Assembly: GCA_024277025.1 (NCBI GenBank)
Contig: JAJRWA010000035.1
Coordinates: 1 to 44,531 of the forward strand
Direction of reading: 5' to 3'
DNA length: 44,531 nucleotides
Source: Candidatus Krumholzibacteriota bacterium
GTDB lineage: Bacteria > Krumholzibacteriota > Krumholzibacteriia > LZORAL124-64-63
The notes beneath the pieces are model-generated. The model searched no databases. It worked only from the letters and a program-made list of their open reading frames with translations, and had not been told where the DNA came from. This document shows positions 1 to 8,099 of this stretch, piece after piece. Each line of letters starts with the position of its first letter. Positions within the stretch are counted from its first letter, which is position 1. Both the position numbers and the translations under genes were made by a program.

Positions 1-249
1 ATCTACGAGCAGATGGCCGAACCCAAGTGGGTCATCGCCATGGGAGCCTGCGCCAGCAGCGGCGGTTTCTACAACAACTACAGCACGCTGCAGGGGGCGG
101 ATCACGTCATCCCGGTGGACGTGTATGTGGCCGGGTGTCCACCCACGCCTGAGAACCTGCTGTTTGCCTTGACCCAGATCCAGGAAAAGGTGGAGAAGGA
201 AGGGCTGGTGCCGGCGGCAGAGCGGCACCCGGGCCGGGTCGAAGCCTGA
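1..249 (+). CDS. nuoB: NADH-quinone oxidoreductase subunit B (NuoB), C-terminal part
   Basis: Partial gene; the reading frame is open from base 1 and ends at TGA 247-249, leaving 82 residues. NuoB is the peripheral-arm subunit of complex I that carries the terminal 4Fe-4S cluster N2, from which electrons pass to quinone. Two of the conserved cysteine regions are visible: GACASSGG near residue 17 and AGCPPTPE near residue 43, which in the family supply the last two N2 ligands. The paired-cysteine ligand region lies before the window. It heads the visible part of a nuoB-to-nuoN operon; nuoA is presumably just upstream. The short tail after AGCPPTPE is normal. Identification is secure from motif and context. 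Confidence 0.96.
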   Translation: MYEQMAEPKWVIAMGACASSGGFYNNYSTLQGADHVIPVDVYVAGCPPTPENLLFALTQIQEKVEKEGLVPAAERHPGRVEA

Positions 250-319
250 GTGTCCATGGCCTGACCTTGGTTGAACCCCAACCGGCGCGTTCCCGCGGGA
301 CCGCCAGGGATGGAAGAGC

Positions 320-2041
320 ATGAGCCAGAAGCTGGTCGCAAGACTTCAGCAGGAATTCGGAGCCGACATCCTGGCGGTGAGCAGCCAGCACGGGGACGAG
401 ACCGTCACCGTGGCGCCGGACAAGCTGCTCGCGGTGCTGGGACACCTGCGTGACCGCGAGGGCTGTGAACAGCTGTCCGATGTGGTGGGCGTGCACTATC
501 CCGAGCGCGAGGAAGAGTTCGAGGTCAATTACCTGCTGCGCTCCTGGCAGAACAGCAGCCGGGTGCGGGTGCGGGTCAAGGTGGCTGAGGACACGGCGGT
601 CCCCTCGGCCTGCGGCCTGTACCGCAGTGCCAACTGGCACGAACGCGAAGTGTACGACATGTTCGGCGTCCGGTTCAGCGACCATCCGGATCTGCGGCGC
701 ATCCTTTGTCATCATCAGTTCGAAGGGCACCCCCTGCGCAAGGACTATCCCATCGAACAGGGACAGGAGTGCACCCACCCGGAACATCTGTTCAGTGACG
801 AGGATATCGTGGTGGCGGCCCGGCGGGCCAGCGAACTGGCGAGCGAAGTGGGTGGCCCCCACGACGAAGTCCACCCCAGCGATCTGCTGACGGTGAATAT
901 GGGCCCCAGCCATCCGGCCATGCACGGCGCCCTGCGCGTGGAATGCCTGCTGGACGGCGAGAACATTCTCGAAGCCCGCTCGGAGATCGGTTACATCCAC
1001 CGCTGTTTCGAGAAGGAGGCCGAGGACCACACCTGGGCCCAGGTCATGCCCTACACCGACCGGTTGAACTACTGCTCGGCCATGCTGAACAATTCGATCT
1101 ATGCGCTCGCTGTCGAGAAGATGTGCGGTGTGCAGGCCACGCCGCGGGCCAACGCCATCCGGGTCATTGTCAGTGAACTGTCGCGCATCATCGACCATCT
1201 GGTCTGTGTGTGCACCAACCTGGTGGATATCGGGGCGCTGACCAACTACTGGTACCTGTACAACGTGCGCGAGAGCATCTACGAGTCGCTGGAGAAGTTG
1301 TGCGGTTCGCGGTTGACGACGAACTACGCGCGCATCGGGGGCATGAGCCACGATCTGTACGAGGGCTTTGCCGAAGAGATCCGCCACAAGCTGGACGAGA
1401 TGATGACGGCCCACGCCGAAGTCATGAAGCTGGTGGCGCGCAACCGGATCTTCCTGGACCGGACTGTGGATGTGGGCGTGATCAGTCAGGCCGACGCCCT
1501 GAGCTTCGGCTATACCGGGCCCACGTTGCGGGCCACGGGCCTGGCCCACGACCTGCGCAAGTCGGCGCCCTACTTCGGGTACGAGCAATACGAATTCGAG
1601 ATCCCGACCGGCGGGAACGGCGACACCCAGGACCGCATCATGGTGCGCATGGCCGAACTGATCCAGAGTCGGTCGATCATTCTGCAGGCCCTGGACAATC
1701 TGCCGGACGGCCCCCTGAATATCGATGACCACAGGGTCGTCATGCCGACCAAGGAACAGGTATACGGCAGCATCGAGGGGGTCATGAACCAGTTCAAGCT
1801 GGTCTACGAGGGCATTCAGGTGCCGGCGGGCGAAGGCTACGGTTTTGGCGAGGGAGCCAATGGCGAACTGGGCTTCTTCTGTGTGTCGGACGGCACGGGG
1901 CACGCCTACCGGATCAAGGTGCGGCCGCCCTGTTTCCCGATTTTCTCTTCGTACACGACCCTGGTCAAGGGCCGCATGATTCCCGACGCGATTGCCACCC
2001 TGGGCAGTTTGAACATCATCGCCGGCGAACTGGATCGCTGA
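320..2041 (+). CDS. nuoC: NADH-quinone oxidoreductase subunits C and D fused (NuoCD)
   Basis: 573-residue fusion of the 30-kDa (NuoC) and 49-kDa (NuoD) subunits of complex I, close to the length of the E. coli NuoCD fusion. The NuoC signature HEREVYDMFG is at residues 107-116, followed by HPLRKDYP near 137-144. The NuoD domain begins about residue 190 with MGPSHPAMHG (194-203), whose His lines the quinone cavity in characterised complexes; the family Tyr lies in DRLNY. The C terminus LNIIAGELDR matches the family end. A purine-rich GGGATGGAAGAG precedes the ATG. Many bacteria encode C and D separately, so the fusion is a lineage trait and not damage. The subunit forms the quinone-reduction site with NuoB. 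Confidence 0.97.
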   Translation: MSQKLVARLQQEFGADILAVSSQHGDETVTVAPDKLLAVLGHLRDREGCEQLSDVVGVHYPEREEEFEVNYLLRSWQNSSRVRVRVKVAEDTAVPSACGLYRSANWHEREVYDMFGVRFSDHPDLRRILCHHQFEGHPLRKDYPIEQGQECTHPEHLFSDEDIVVAARRASELASEVGGPHDEVHPSDLLTVNMGPSHPAMHGALRVECLLDGENILEARSEIGYIHRCFEKEAEDHTWAQVMPYTDRLNYCSAMLNNSIYALAVEKMCGVQATPRANAIRVIVSELSRIIDHLVCVCTNLVDIGALTNYWYLYNVRESIYESLEKLCGSRLTTNYARIGGMSHDLYEGFAEEIRHKLDEMMTAHAEVMKLVARNRIFLDRTVDVGVISQADALSFGYTGPTLRATGLAHDLRKSAPYFGYEQYEFEIPTGGNGDTQDRIMVRMAELIQSRSIILQALDNLPDGPLNIDDHRVVMPTKEQVYGSIEGVMNQFKLVYEGIQVPAGEGYGFGEGANGELGFFCVSDGTGHAYRIKVRPPCFPIFSSYTTLVKGRMIPDAIATLGSLNIIAGELDR

Positions 2042-2072
2042 CGCGGCCACCGGCCTGGAAGGTAGATAGCCG

Positions 2073-2609
2073 ATGAGTGAAAACTCCTGCAACCTCTCAC
2101 CGGATGCGCTGGCCCGGATCGACGCGCTGATCGAGCGCTATCCCACCCGGGCGAGCGCCCTGATGCCCTGCATCTGGGTGATCATGGACGAGGTCGGACA
2201 CGTGCCCCCGGCCGGCGTCGACCTGCTGACCGAGAAACTGGCGATCAGCCCGGCCCGGGTCCATGAGGTGCTCTCGTTCTACACCATGTTCCGCACCGAG
2301 CCCCAGGCCAGGTACACCCTGCAGGTGTGTCACAACATCAGCTGCCACATCATGGGCGCGCGCACGGTCATCGCCCATCTGGAGAAGAGGCTGGGCATCC
2401 GGCTGGGCGAGACAACGCCCGACGACATGTTCGCCCTGGAGGGTGTCGAGTGCCTGGGTGCCTGCGGCATGGGCCCCTGCCTGCAACTGGGCAAACACCT
2501 GTACGAACACCTGACGCCGGAAAAGGTGGATGGGATTCTCGAGAGTCTGCGCAAGGGCGTCGTGCCCCGGGCGGACACCGATCGGCTTGCGGCCGGGGGA
2601 GGGGAATAG
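2073..2609 (+). CDS. nuoE: NADH-quinone oxidoreductase subunit E (NuoE)
   Basis: 178-residue 24-kDa-type subunit of the NADH dehydrogenase module of complex I, a thioredoxin-fold 2Fe-2S protein. The four ligands are visible as C86-x4-C91 and C127-x3-C131, holding cluster N1a. An N-terminal helical bundle (residues 10-70) precedes them. It lies 31 bp after nuoCD and ends in TAG one base before the GTG start of nuoF, so the two are probably translationally coupled. NuoE, NuoF and NuoG together take electrons from NADH. Nothing unusual was seen. Confidence 0.97.
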   Translation: MSENSCNLSPDALARIDALIERYPTRASALMPCIWVIMDEVGHVPPAGVDLLTEKLAISPARVHEVLSFYTMFRTEPQARYTLQVCHNISCHIMGARTVIAHLEKRLGIRLGETTPDDMFALEGVECLGACGMGPCLQLGKHLYEHLTPEKVDGILESLRKGVVPRADTDRLAAGGGE

Positions 2610-2610
2610 G

Positions 2611-3915
2611 GTGAGCAACAGCCAGTACAATATCCTCTCGTCGCGTTTCGATCGCACTGACGGCCACAAGCTGCCGGTCTACGAAGCCGATGGCGGGTAC
2701 AAGGCCCTGAAAATGGTGCTCAGCTCGATGCAGCCCGCCGAAGTGCGGGACACGGTCAAGGAATCCGGGTTGCGCGGACGCGGCGGCGCCGGTTTCCCGA
2801 CGGGCGTCAAGTGGGGTTTTGTGCCGCCGGACGCCGACGAGGTCTACTTCTTCGTCAACGCCGACGAGTCCGAGCCCGGCACCTTCAAGGATCGCTACCT
2901 GTTGGACTACGACCCGCACGGCACGATCGAAGGGACGATCATCAGCTGTTTCGCCGTCGGGGACAGGCTGGCCTTCATCTACATCCGCGGCGAGTTCGGT
3001 TGGCTGATCGACCGGGTGCAGGCGGCGGTGGATGAGGCCTACGCGGCCGGCTATCTGGGTAAGAACATCCTGGGCAGCGGCTACGACCTGGAGATGATCG
3101 TGCACAAGGGCGCGGGAGCCTACATCTGCGGCGAGGAGACCGGCCTGATCAACTCGGTCGAGGGCCGCAAGGGCCAGCCCCGGATCAAGCCGCCGTTCCC
3201 GGCGGTGGCGGGCTTTCTGAACAAGCCGACGATCGTCAACAACGTCGAGTCGGTGGCTTCGGTGCCCTGGATCATCAACAACGGGCCCGAGGCCTACAAG
3301 AAATTCGGCACCGAGAAATCCTGCGGCACGAAGCTGTTTTCGGTCAGTGGGCCGGTGAAGAAGCCGGGGGTCTACGAGATCCCGCTGGGCCTGCCCTTCC
3401 GCGAGTTCTTCCACGACTGGCTCGGCGGCATGGTTGACGGCGAGGAACTGAAGGCCGTCATCGTCGGCGGCAGTTCGGTACCGGTGCTGCCGGCGGCCGA
3501 GGTGATGAACGTCAACCTGGACTACGAGTCGCTGGCCAACGCCGGCACCATGCTCGGCTCCGGGGGCATGATCATCATCCCGGAGAGCTGTGACATGGTC
3601 GAGCTGATCCAGGTGTTGATGCACTTCTACTATGACGAGAGCTGCGGGCAGTGCACGCCGTGCCGCGAAGGCACGGGCTGGCTGCACAAACTGGTCAAGA
3701 AGCTGCGCGGGGGCGAAGGCACTGCCGGCGATCTGGACCTGCTGGAGCATGTCTGCCAGGGCATGGCCGGCCTGACGATCTGCCCGCTGAGCGATGCGGC
3801 GGTCATGCCCATGCGCAGCTTCATCGACAAGTTCCGTCCCGAATTCGAGGCCCTCATCCAGGAAACCGCGCCGGTCGCTGGCAGCAGCCGCTGGCCGCGG
3901 GGTGAGCAGGAGTAA
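2611..3915 (+). CDS. nuoF: NADH-quinone oxidoreductase subunit F (NuoF), NADH/FMN-binding
   Basis: 434-residue NADH-oxidising subunit of complex I. The FMN/NADH site motifs are present: GRGGAGFP at residues 56-63 and GAGAYICGEET at 167-177. The N3 4Fe-4S ligands are C345, C348 and C351 (SCGQCTPC) and C391 (TICPLSDA). I chose GTG 2611 because a GGGGGAGGGG ribosome-binding site lies at 2595-2604 and the protein then has the usual length. The frame also opens at 2530, but that start lies deep inside nuoE. The start is one base after the nuoE stop, typical of coupled translation. Confidence 0.96.
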   Translation: MSNSQYNILSSRFDRTDGHKLPVYEADGGYKALKMVLSSMQPAEVRDTVKESGLRGRGGAGFPTGVKWGFVPPDADEVYFFVNADESEPGTFKDRYLLDYDPHGTIEGTIISCFAVGDRLAFIYIRGEFGWLIDRVQAAVDEAYAAGYLGKNILGSGYDLEMIVHKGAGAYICGEETGLINSVEGRKGQPRIKPPFPAVAGFLNKPTIVNNVESVASVPWIINNGPEAYKKFGTEKSCGTKLFSVSGPVKKPGVYEIPLGLPFREFFHDWLGGMVDGEELKAVIVGGSSVPVLPAAEVMNVNLDYESLANAGTMLGSGGMIIIPESCDMVELIQVLMHFYYDESCGQCTPCREGTGWLHKLVKKLRGGEGTAGDLDLLEHVCQGMAGLTICPLSDAAVMPMRSFIDKFRPEFEALIQETAPVAGSSRWPRGEQE

Positions 3916-3918
3916 GCC

Positions 3919-5442
3919 ATGGCCAAGTTGACCATAGACGGCAAGGAAATCGAGGTTCCCGACGGAACCAGCCTTTTCGATGCCTGCCGGGAGGCCCGCG
4001 GCGAGCCGCTGCCGCATTTCTGCTACCACCCCGACCTGTCGATTGCCGGCGTGTGCCGGCTGTGCCAGGTCGAGGTCGAGGGCATGCCCAAGCTGACCAT
4101 TGCCTGCAATACCGGTGTGCGGGACGGCATGGTGGTCAGCACGCGCAACGAGCGGGTGACCCAGGCGGCCCAGCAGATATTGGAGATGCACCTGATCAAC
4201 CACCCGGTCGACTGCCCGATCTGCGACCAGGCCGGCGAATGCGGCCTGCAGAACCAGTACATGAAGTACGGGCTGTATGATTCGGAAGTCGAGATCGCCG
4301 ACAAGGTCAACAAGGCCAAGGCGCAGGTCATCGGGCCGCACGTGATCCTGGACAAGGAGCGCTGCGTGCTGTGCAGCCGCTGTGTGCGTTTCTGTGACGA
4401 AGTGACCGGCACTTCGGAGATGGGCATCTTCAACCGGGGCAACCGGGCCGAGATCGGCACGGCGCCGGGCGTGGAACTGGACAACAACTACAGCCTCAAC
4501 ACGGTGGACATCTGCCCGGTGGGAGCCCTGACCAGCCGTGATTTCCGTTTTCAGAAAAGGGTTTGGATGCTGAAGGCAGCCAACTCGATCTGTCCGGGGT
4601 GCGCCACCGGCTGCAACGTGCGGCTGGACCACGAGGCCGGCCGCCTGTACCGGATCAAGCCGCGCTACAACCCGGACGTCAATGGCCGCTGGATGTGCGA
4701 CCGCGGCCGTATGCTCTACAAGGCTGTCCACGACGAGAACCGCCTGCTGGATCCCGCGCGGGGTGGCCAGACCCTGCGCTGGGCGGAGCTGGATACCGAC
4801 TTGCTGGCCGGTGACGGTGGCCTGTTCGTGACCAGTGCGCACCAGAGTCTGGAAGAGATGTTCCTGCTGAAGAAACTGGCGGCAGGCGGCACGGTGTGCG
4901 GTGGCCTGGCCGGCAGCGATACGGGTGATTCCGACGAGTTGCTGCTCAACGCTGATCACACGCCCAACCGACAGGGGCTGGGCCTGCTGGATCTGCCGGA
5001 GATGAACGGTGCGGCCCTGGCCGAGGCGATCTCAGGGACCACCGGTCCGGTGGTCGTTCACGGCGGCAATCCGGCCGGCGAGGACGTAGTGGCGGCGGCC
5101 CTGCGGGGGCACGGTCGTACGGTTTATATCGGCAGCCACGACAACGAGACGGCGCAGGCCTGCAACCTGGTACTGCCGGGTGCCGTGTGGGCCGAAAAAG
5201 CCGGTATTTTTGCCAACAGGGACGGGCGTCTGCAGGCGTTCAGTCAGTCGGTGGCGCGCGCCGGCAGCAGCCGCGAAGACTGGCGCATCCTGGCTGAGCT
5301 GGCCGGTGGCGAAGTCCCGGGCAGCCTGCGCGCCGTGCGCGAAGAATTGGCTGAAGCGCTCGACCTGACCGAAGTCAACCTGAACAAGCTGCCCGCAAGA
5401 GGCCTCGCCCCGGTGGGCGCGACCTCCGGAGGTGAAGACTGA
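3919..5442 (+). CDS. nuoG: NADH-quinone oxidoreductase subunit G (NuoG), short form
   Basis: 507-residue Fe-S subunit of complex I. Visible clusters in order are a 2Fe-2S site (C35, C46, C49, C63), the His-Cys3 4Fe-4S site (H95, C99, C102, C108), a 4Fe-4S site starting C149, C152, C155 and C159, and an N7-type motif C225-x2-C228-x3-C232 with C260. The molybdopterin-oxidoreductase-like part that follows is much shorter than in E. coli NuoG (about 900 residues) and carries no obvious cofactor motif. It links NuoE/NuoF to NuoI in the electron path. Its TGA overlaps the nuoH ATG by one base (5442). The short form is an intact lineage variant, since the frame is clean to its stop. Confidence 0.95.
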   Translation: MAKLTIDGKEIEVPDGTSLFDACREARGEPLPHFCYHPDLSIAGVCRLCQVEVEGMPKLTIACNTGVRDGMVVSTRNERVTQAAQQILEMHLINHPVDCPICDQAGECGLQNQYMKYGLYDSEVEIADKVNKAKAQVIGPHVILDKERCVLCSRCVRFCDEVTGTSEMGIFNRGNRAEIGTAPGVELDNNYSLNTVDICPVGALTSRDFRFQKRVWMLKAANSICPGCATGCNVRLDHEAGRLYRIKPRYNPDVNGRWMCDRGRMLYKAVHDENRLLDPARGGQTLRWAELDTDLLAGDGGLFVTSAHQSLEEMFLLKKLAAGGTVCGGLAGSDTGDSDELLLNADHTPNRQGLGLLDLPEMNGAALAEAISGTTGPVVVHGGNPAGEDVVAAALRGHGRTVYIGSHDNETAQACNLVLPGAVWAEKAGIFANRDGRLQAFSQSVARAGSSREDWRILAELAGGEVPGSLRAVREELAEALDLTEVNLNKLPARGLAPVGATSGGED

Positions 5443-6713
5443 TGCCCATCGTGCTTGAATCATTGGCCAAGATCGTCTTCATGTTCCTGTTGATCCTGGG
5501 CATGGTGCCGGTCCTGATCTGGGCCGAGCGCAAGGGCGCCGCCTTCATCCAGGACCGGACCGGGCCCAACCGGGCCGCGATCGGCGGCGTGCGGCTGGCC
5601 GGTCTGGTGCACCCGATTGCCGACGTCCTGAAGCTGGTCTTCAAGGAGGACGTGCAGCCGGATGCCCGACACAAGGCCATGTACAACATGGCGCCCTGGG
5701 CGGCCATGACCATCGCGGTCAGTTCCTATGCGGTGATTCCGTTCGGCGACTTCATCACCATCGCGGGGCGCAAGATCCCCCTGGTCGTGGCCGACCTGCA
5801 GGTCGGTGCCCTGTACGTACTGGCCGTCGCCAGTCTCGGCACCTACGGCGTGGTCATGGGCGGCTGGGCGGCCAATAACAAGTTCACCTTCCTGGGCGGT
5901 ATCCGGGCCACGGCCCAGATGATCAGCTACGAGATCAGCATGGGCCTGGCCCTGATGGGGCTGATGCTGGTGTTCGCGTCGCTGCGTATAACCGATATCG
6001 TCGCCGGCCAGGGCGACCTGATTTTCGGTTTCCTGCCCAAGTGGGGCGTCGTGGTTCAGCCGCTGGGCTTTGTGCTGTTCATCACGGCGGTCTTTGCCGA
6101 GACCAACCGCAACCCTTTCGACCTGCCCGAGGGCGAGTCCGAGATCGTGGCCGGTTTCCACCTGGAATACAGCTCGCTCAAGTTCGCCCTGTTCTTCATG
6201 GCCGAGTACTGCCACATGGTGGTCGGGGCGGCCCTGATCAGCGCCTTCTACTTCGGCGGTTACCAGATCCCCTGGTTGCCGCGACCGGTGCTCGAGGCCC
6301 ACGCCGGCGGGTTGCTGACCGGCAAGCTGATCGCCATCATCATCGTCAGCGGTATTTTCGCGGTGCTGTTCCTGCGGCGGGCGCAGAAAGAGCGCAACAA
6401 GTTCGGCGATGCCCGTGACCGGGAACCGAGAATCGGCGCGGGGCTGTGGCTGATGGTGGCTGCGGGTGCGGCGGGCGCGTTGCTGCTCAAGCCGTGGCAC
6501 ATCGGTCCCCAGGGAGCAGAGATGGTGGCCAGCATCGCTCAGATCTTCGCCTTCGTGGGCAAGGTCGTCTTCTTTGCCTGGCTGTTCATCTGGGTGCGTT
6601 GGACGCTGCCCCGCTTCCGTTACGACCAGTTGATGCATCTTGGCTGGAAAGTCATGCTGCCGCTGGGCTTGGCTAATCTCGTGGTCACCGCTGTGGTGAT
6701 GGCGCTGGTTTGA
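5442..6713 (+). CDS. nuoH: NADH-quinone oxidoreductase subunit H (NuoH)
   Basis: 423-residue membrane subunit that joins the peripheral arm to the membrane arm and forms part of the quinone channel. Family signatures are AERKGAAFIQDRTGPNR near residue 28 and AETNRNPFDLPEGESEIV near residue 218, with acidic residues typical of the quinone/E-channel loops. It has about nine hydrophobic segments. It is longer than E. coli NuoH (325 residues) because of an extra hydrophobic stretch and linker in the last 120 residues, ahead of the final membrane helix. Its start overlaps the nuoG stop (TGATG). Confidence 0.96.
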   Translation: MPIVLESLAKIVFMFLLILGMVPVLIWAERKGAAFIQDRTGPNRAAIGGVRLAGLVHPIADVLKLVFKEDVQPDARHKAMYNMAPWAAMTIAVSSYAVIPFGDFITIAGRKIPLVVADLQVGALYVLAVASLGTYGVVMGGWAANNKFTFLGGIRATAQMISYEISMGLALMGLMLVFASLRITDIVAGQGDLIFGFLPKWGVVVQPLGFVLFITAVFAETNRNPFDLPEGESEIVAGFHLEYSSLKFALFFMAEYCHMVVGAALISAFYFGGYQIPWLPRPVLEAHAGGLLTGKLIAIIIVSGIFAVLFLRRAQKERNKFGDARDREPRIGAGLWLMVAAGAAGALLLKPWHIGPQGAEMVASIAQIFAFVGKVVFFAWLFIWVRWTLPRFRYDQLMHLGWKVMLPLGLANLVVTAVVMALV

Positions 6714-6740
6714 TGGAACTCGTCTGATACGAGGAGAGAA

Positions 6741-7247
6741 ATGAGCTTCGAAGGACTGCCTGCCAAAGCGACCGGGAAAAAGATGACTTTTCTCGAGTCC
6801 ATCTATCTGGTGGAGATCGTCAGGGGCCTGGGCGTGACGATCAGCCATCTGGTGAAGAACATCTTCGCCACCGAGGCCATGCCCACCATGCAGTATCCGG
6901 AGGAGAAGCGGGTCTACAGTGACCGCTTCCGGGGGCGGCACCACCTGATGCAGCGTGAGGACGGCACGCCGCGTTGTGTGGCCTGCCAGATGTGCTCGAC
7001 CTATTGCCCGGCCGACTGCATCACCATCGAGGGGGCCGAACATCCGGATCCGTCGATCGAGAAGTACCCGGCCAGCTTCGAGATCGACCTGCTGCGCTGT
7101 GTGTTCTGCGGTCTCTGCGAAGAGGCGTGCCCGTGCGATGCCATTCGCCTGGACACGGGCATCTATGAGATCGCGGCCGACGACCGCGCCAAGTTTGTCG
7201 TCGACAAGGAATTTCTGCTGCACAACAAGAGTGACGGCACGCGCTGA
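6741..7247 (+). CDS. nuoI: NADH-quinone oxidoreductase subunit I (NuoI)
   Basis: 168-residue ferredoxin-like subunit of complex I with two classic 4Fe-4S motifs: C79-x2-C82-x2-C85-x3-C89 and C120-x2-C123-x2-C126-x3-C130, plus the proline-linked cysteines of the paired clusters N6a and N6b. The N-terminal 45 residues form the amphipathic membrane-anchoring helix. A GAGGAGAG ribosome-binding site precedes ATG 6741. It passes electrons from NuoG to NuoB. The length is normal for the family. Confidence 0.97.
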   Translation: MSFEGLPAKATGKKMTFLESIYLVEIVRGLGVTISHLVKNIFATEAMPTMQYPEEKRVYSDRFRGRHHLMQREDGTPRCVACQMCSTYCPADCITIEGAEHPDPSIEKYPASFEIDLLRCVFCGLCEEACPCDAIRLDTGIYEIAADDRAKFVVDKEFLLHNKSDGTR

Positions 7248-7283
7248 CACCCGTTTGCCCGGTGCGCCGGGGGAAGGTTCGTT

Positions 7284-7799
7284 ATGGAAGGATTTCTGTT
7301 CTGGTTCTGCGGCAGCCTGATGTTCCTGGGTGGCGTGATGATGGTGGTCCAGCGCAATGCCGTGGTCTCGGCGGCGTGGTTGATCTTCGCCTTCATCTGC
7401 GCCTCGGGGATCTTTGCCCTGCTGGATGCGCCGTTCCTGGCGGTCATGCAGGTGCTGGTCTATGCCGGAGCGATCATGGTGCTCTTCATCTTCGTGATCA
7501 TGATGCTGCAGGGGCCGGCCCTCGAGGGTGAGCGCACCTTGCTGAAGCTTCCCATGTGGCCTGCCGTCGCGGTACCGCCCATGGCGATCGTGGTCATGCT
7601 CATCGGCTATCTGCGGGGCCACGGCCTGACCAGCCTCGGTGGTAGGCCGCCGGTCGGTTTTGGCGGGCCCGAGCACGTGGCCAGGTTGATGCTGGGCAAG
7701 TACCTGTTCGCTTTCGAGATGATTTCGATCGTGCTGCTGGTGGCCCTGATCGGCGCCCTGGCCCTGGGCAAGGATGAAAGGAAGCTGCCGTGGAAATAG
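7284..7799 (+). CDS. nuoJ: NADH-quinone oxidoreductase subunit J (NuoJ)
   Basis: 171-residue membrane subunit with five hydrophobic segments. The family's conserved third helix is visible as VLVYAGAIMVLFIFVIMML at about residues 55-73, including the glycine kink (pi-bulge region). The TAG stop lies inside the start of nuoK, whose GTG is at 7790, giving a 10-base overlap. It works with NuoK, NuoA and NuoH in coupling quinone reduction to proton transfer. No anomaly was seen in this gene. Confidence 0.95.
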   Translation: MEGFLFWFCGSLMFLGGVMMVVQRNAVVSAAWLIFAFICASGIFALLDAPFLAVMQVLVYAGAIMVLFIFVIMMLQGPALEGERTLLKLPMWPAVAVPPMAIVVMLIGYLRGHGLTSLGGRPPVGFGGPEHVARLMLGKYLFAFEMISIVLLVALIGALALGKDERKLPWK

Positions 7800-8095
7800 C
7801 CCTGACCCATTACCTGCTGCTGGCGGCGGCCATCTTCCTGACCGGCATGGTCGGTTTCATCGTGCGCCGCAACGCCATCGTGATGCTGATGTGCGTCTAG
7901 CTGATGCTCAGCGCGGTGAATATCGTCTTTGCCGCTTTCTCGCGGCACAATCTGGACGCCGCCGGCCATGTCTTTGTCCTCATGAACTTCGCGGTCGCGG
8001 CCGCCGAGGCCGCCATCGGCCTGGCCCTCCTGGTGGAGATCTTCCGCCGCCGCCGCACCGTCAACGTCGATGACCTCAAAACCCTGATGGAGTAG
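7790..8095 (+). CDS. nuoK: NADH-quinone oxidoreductase subunit K (NuoK) with in-frame TAG at the Glu36 position
   Basis: The frame from GTG 7790 to TAG 8093-8095 encodes a full-length NuoK (101 codons; E. coli NuoK is 100). It is interrupted by TAG at 7898-7900, codon 37. Sequence on both sides aligns with the family: MLMCV before and LMLSAVN after match MLIGLEIMINA of E. coli. The stop therefore replaces the conserved membrane glutamate (E. coli Glu36), a key proton-path residue. A single G-to-T change from GAG explains it. The second family glutamate (AAAEAAIG) is intact. The start overlaps nuoJ and the end precedes nuoL by four bases, so the gene is positioned normally. Either the base is a sequence error, the gene is broken, or TAG is read through; the sequence alone cannot decide. 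Confidence 0.88.
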
Positions 8096-8099
8096 CGCA

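Noticed and set aside
107..2092. Minus-strand open frame of 661 codons opposite nuoCD
   Set aside because: Shadow of a well-supported complex I gene with the typical His/Val/Gln-rich composition.
2530..2610. Earlier start for NuoF at 2530
   Set aside because: It would overlap nuoE by 80 bases, lacks a ribosome-binding site and adds residues absent from the family; GTG 2611 has a strong site.
7898..7900. Pyrrolysine or global TAG reassignment explaining the three internal TAGs
   Set aside because: Thirteen genes in this window end cleanly at TAG with the next gene starting within a few bases, so TAG works as a stop here; a context-limited mechanism or sequence error is more economical.
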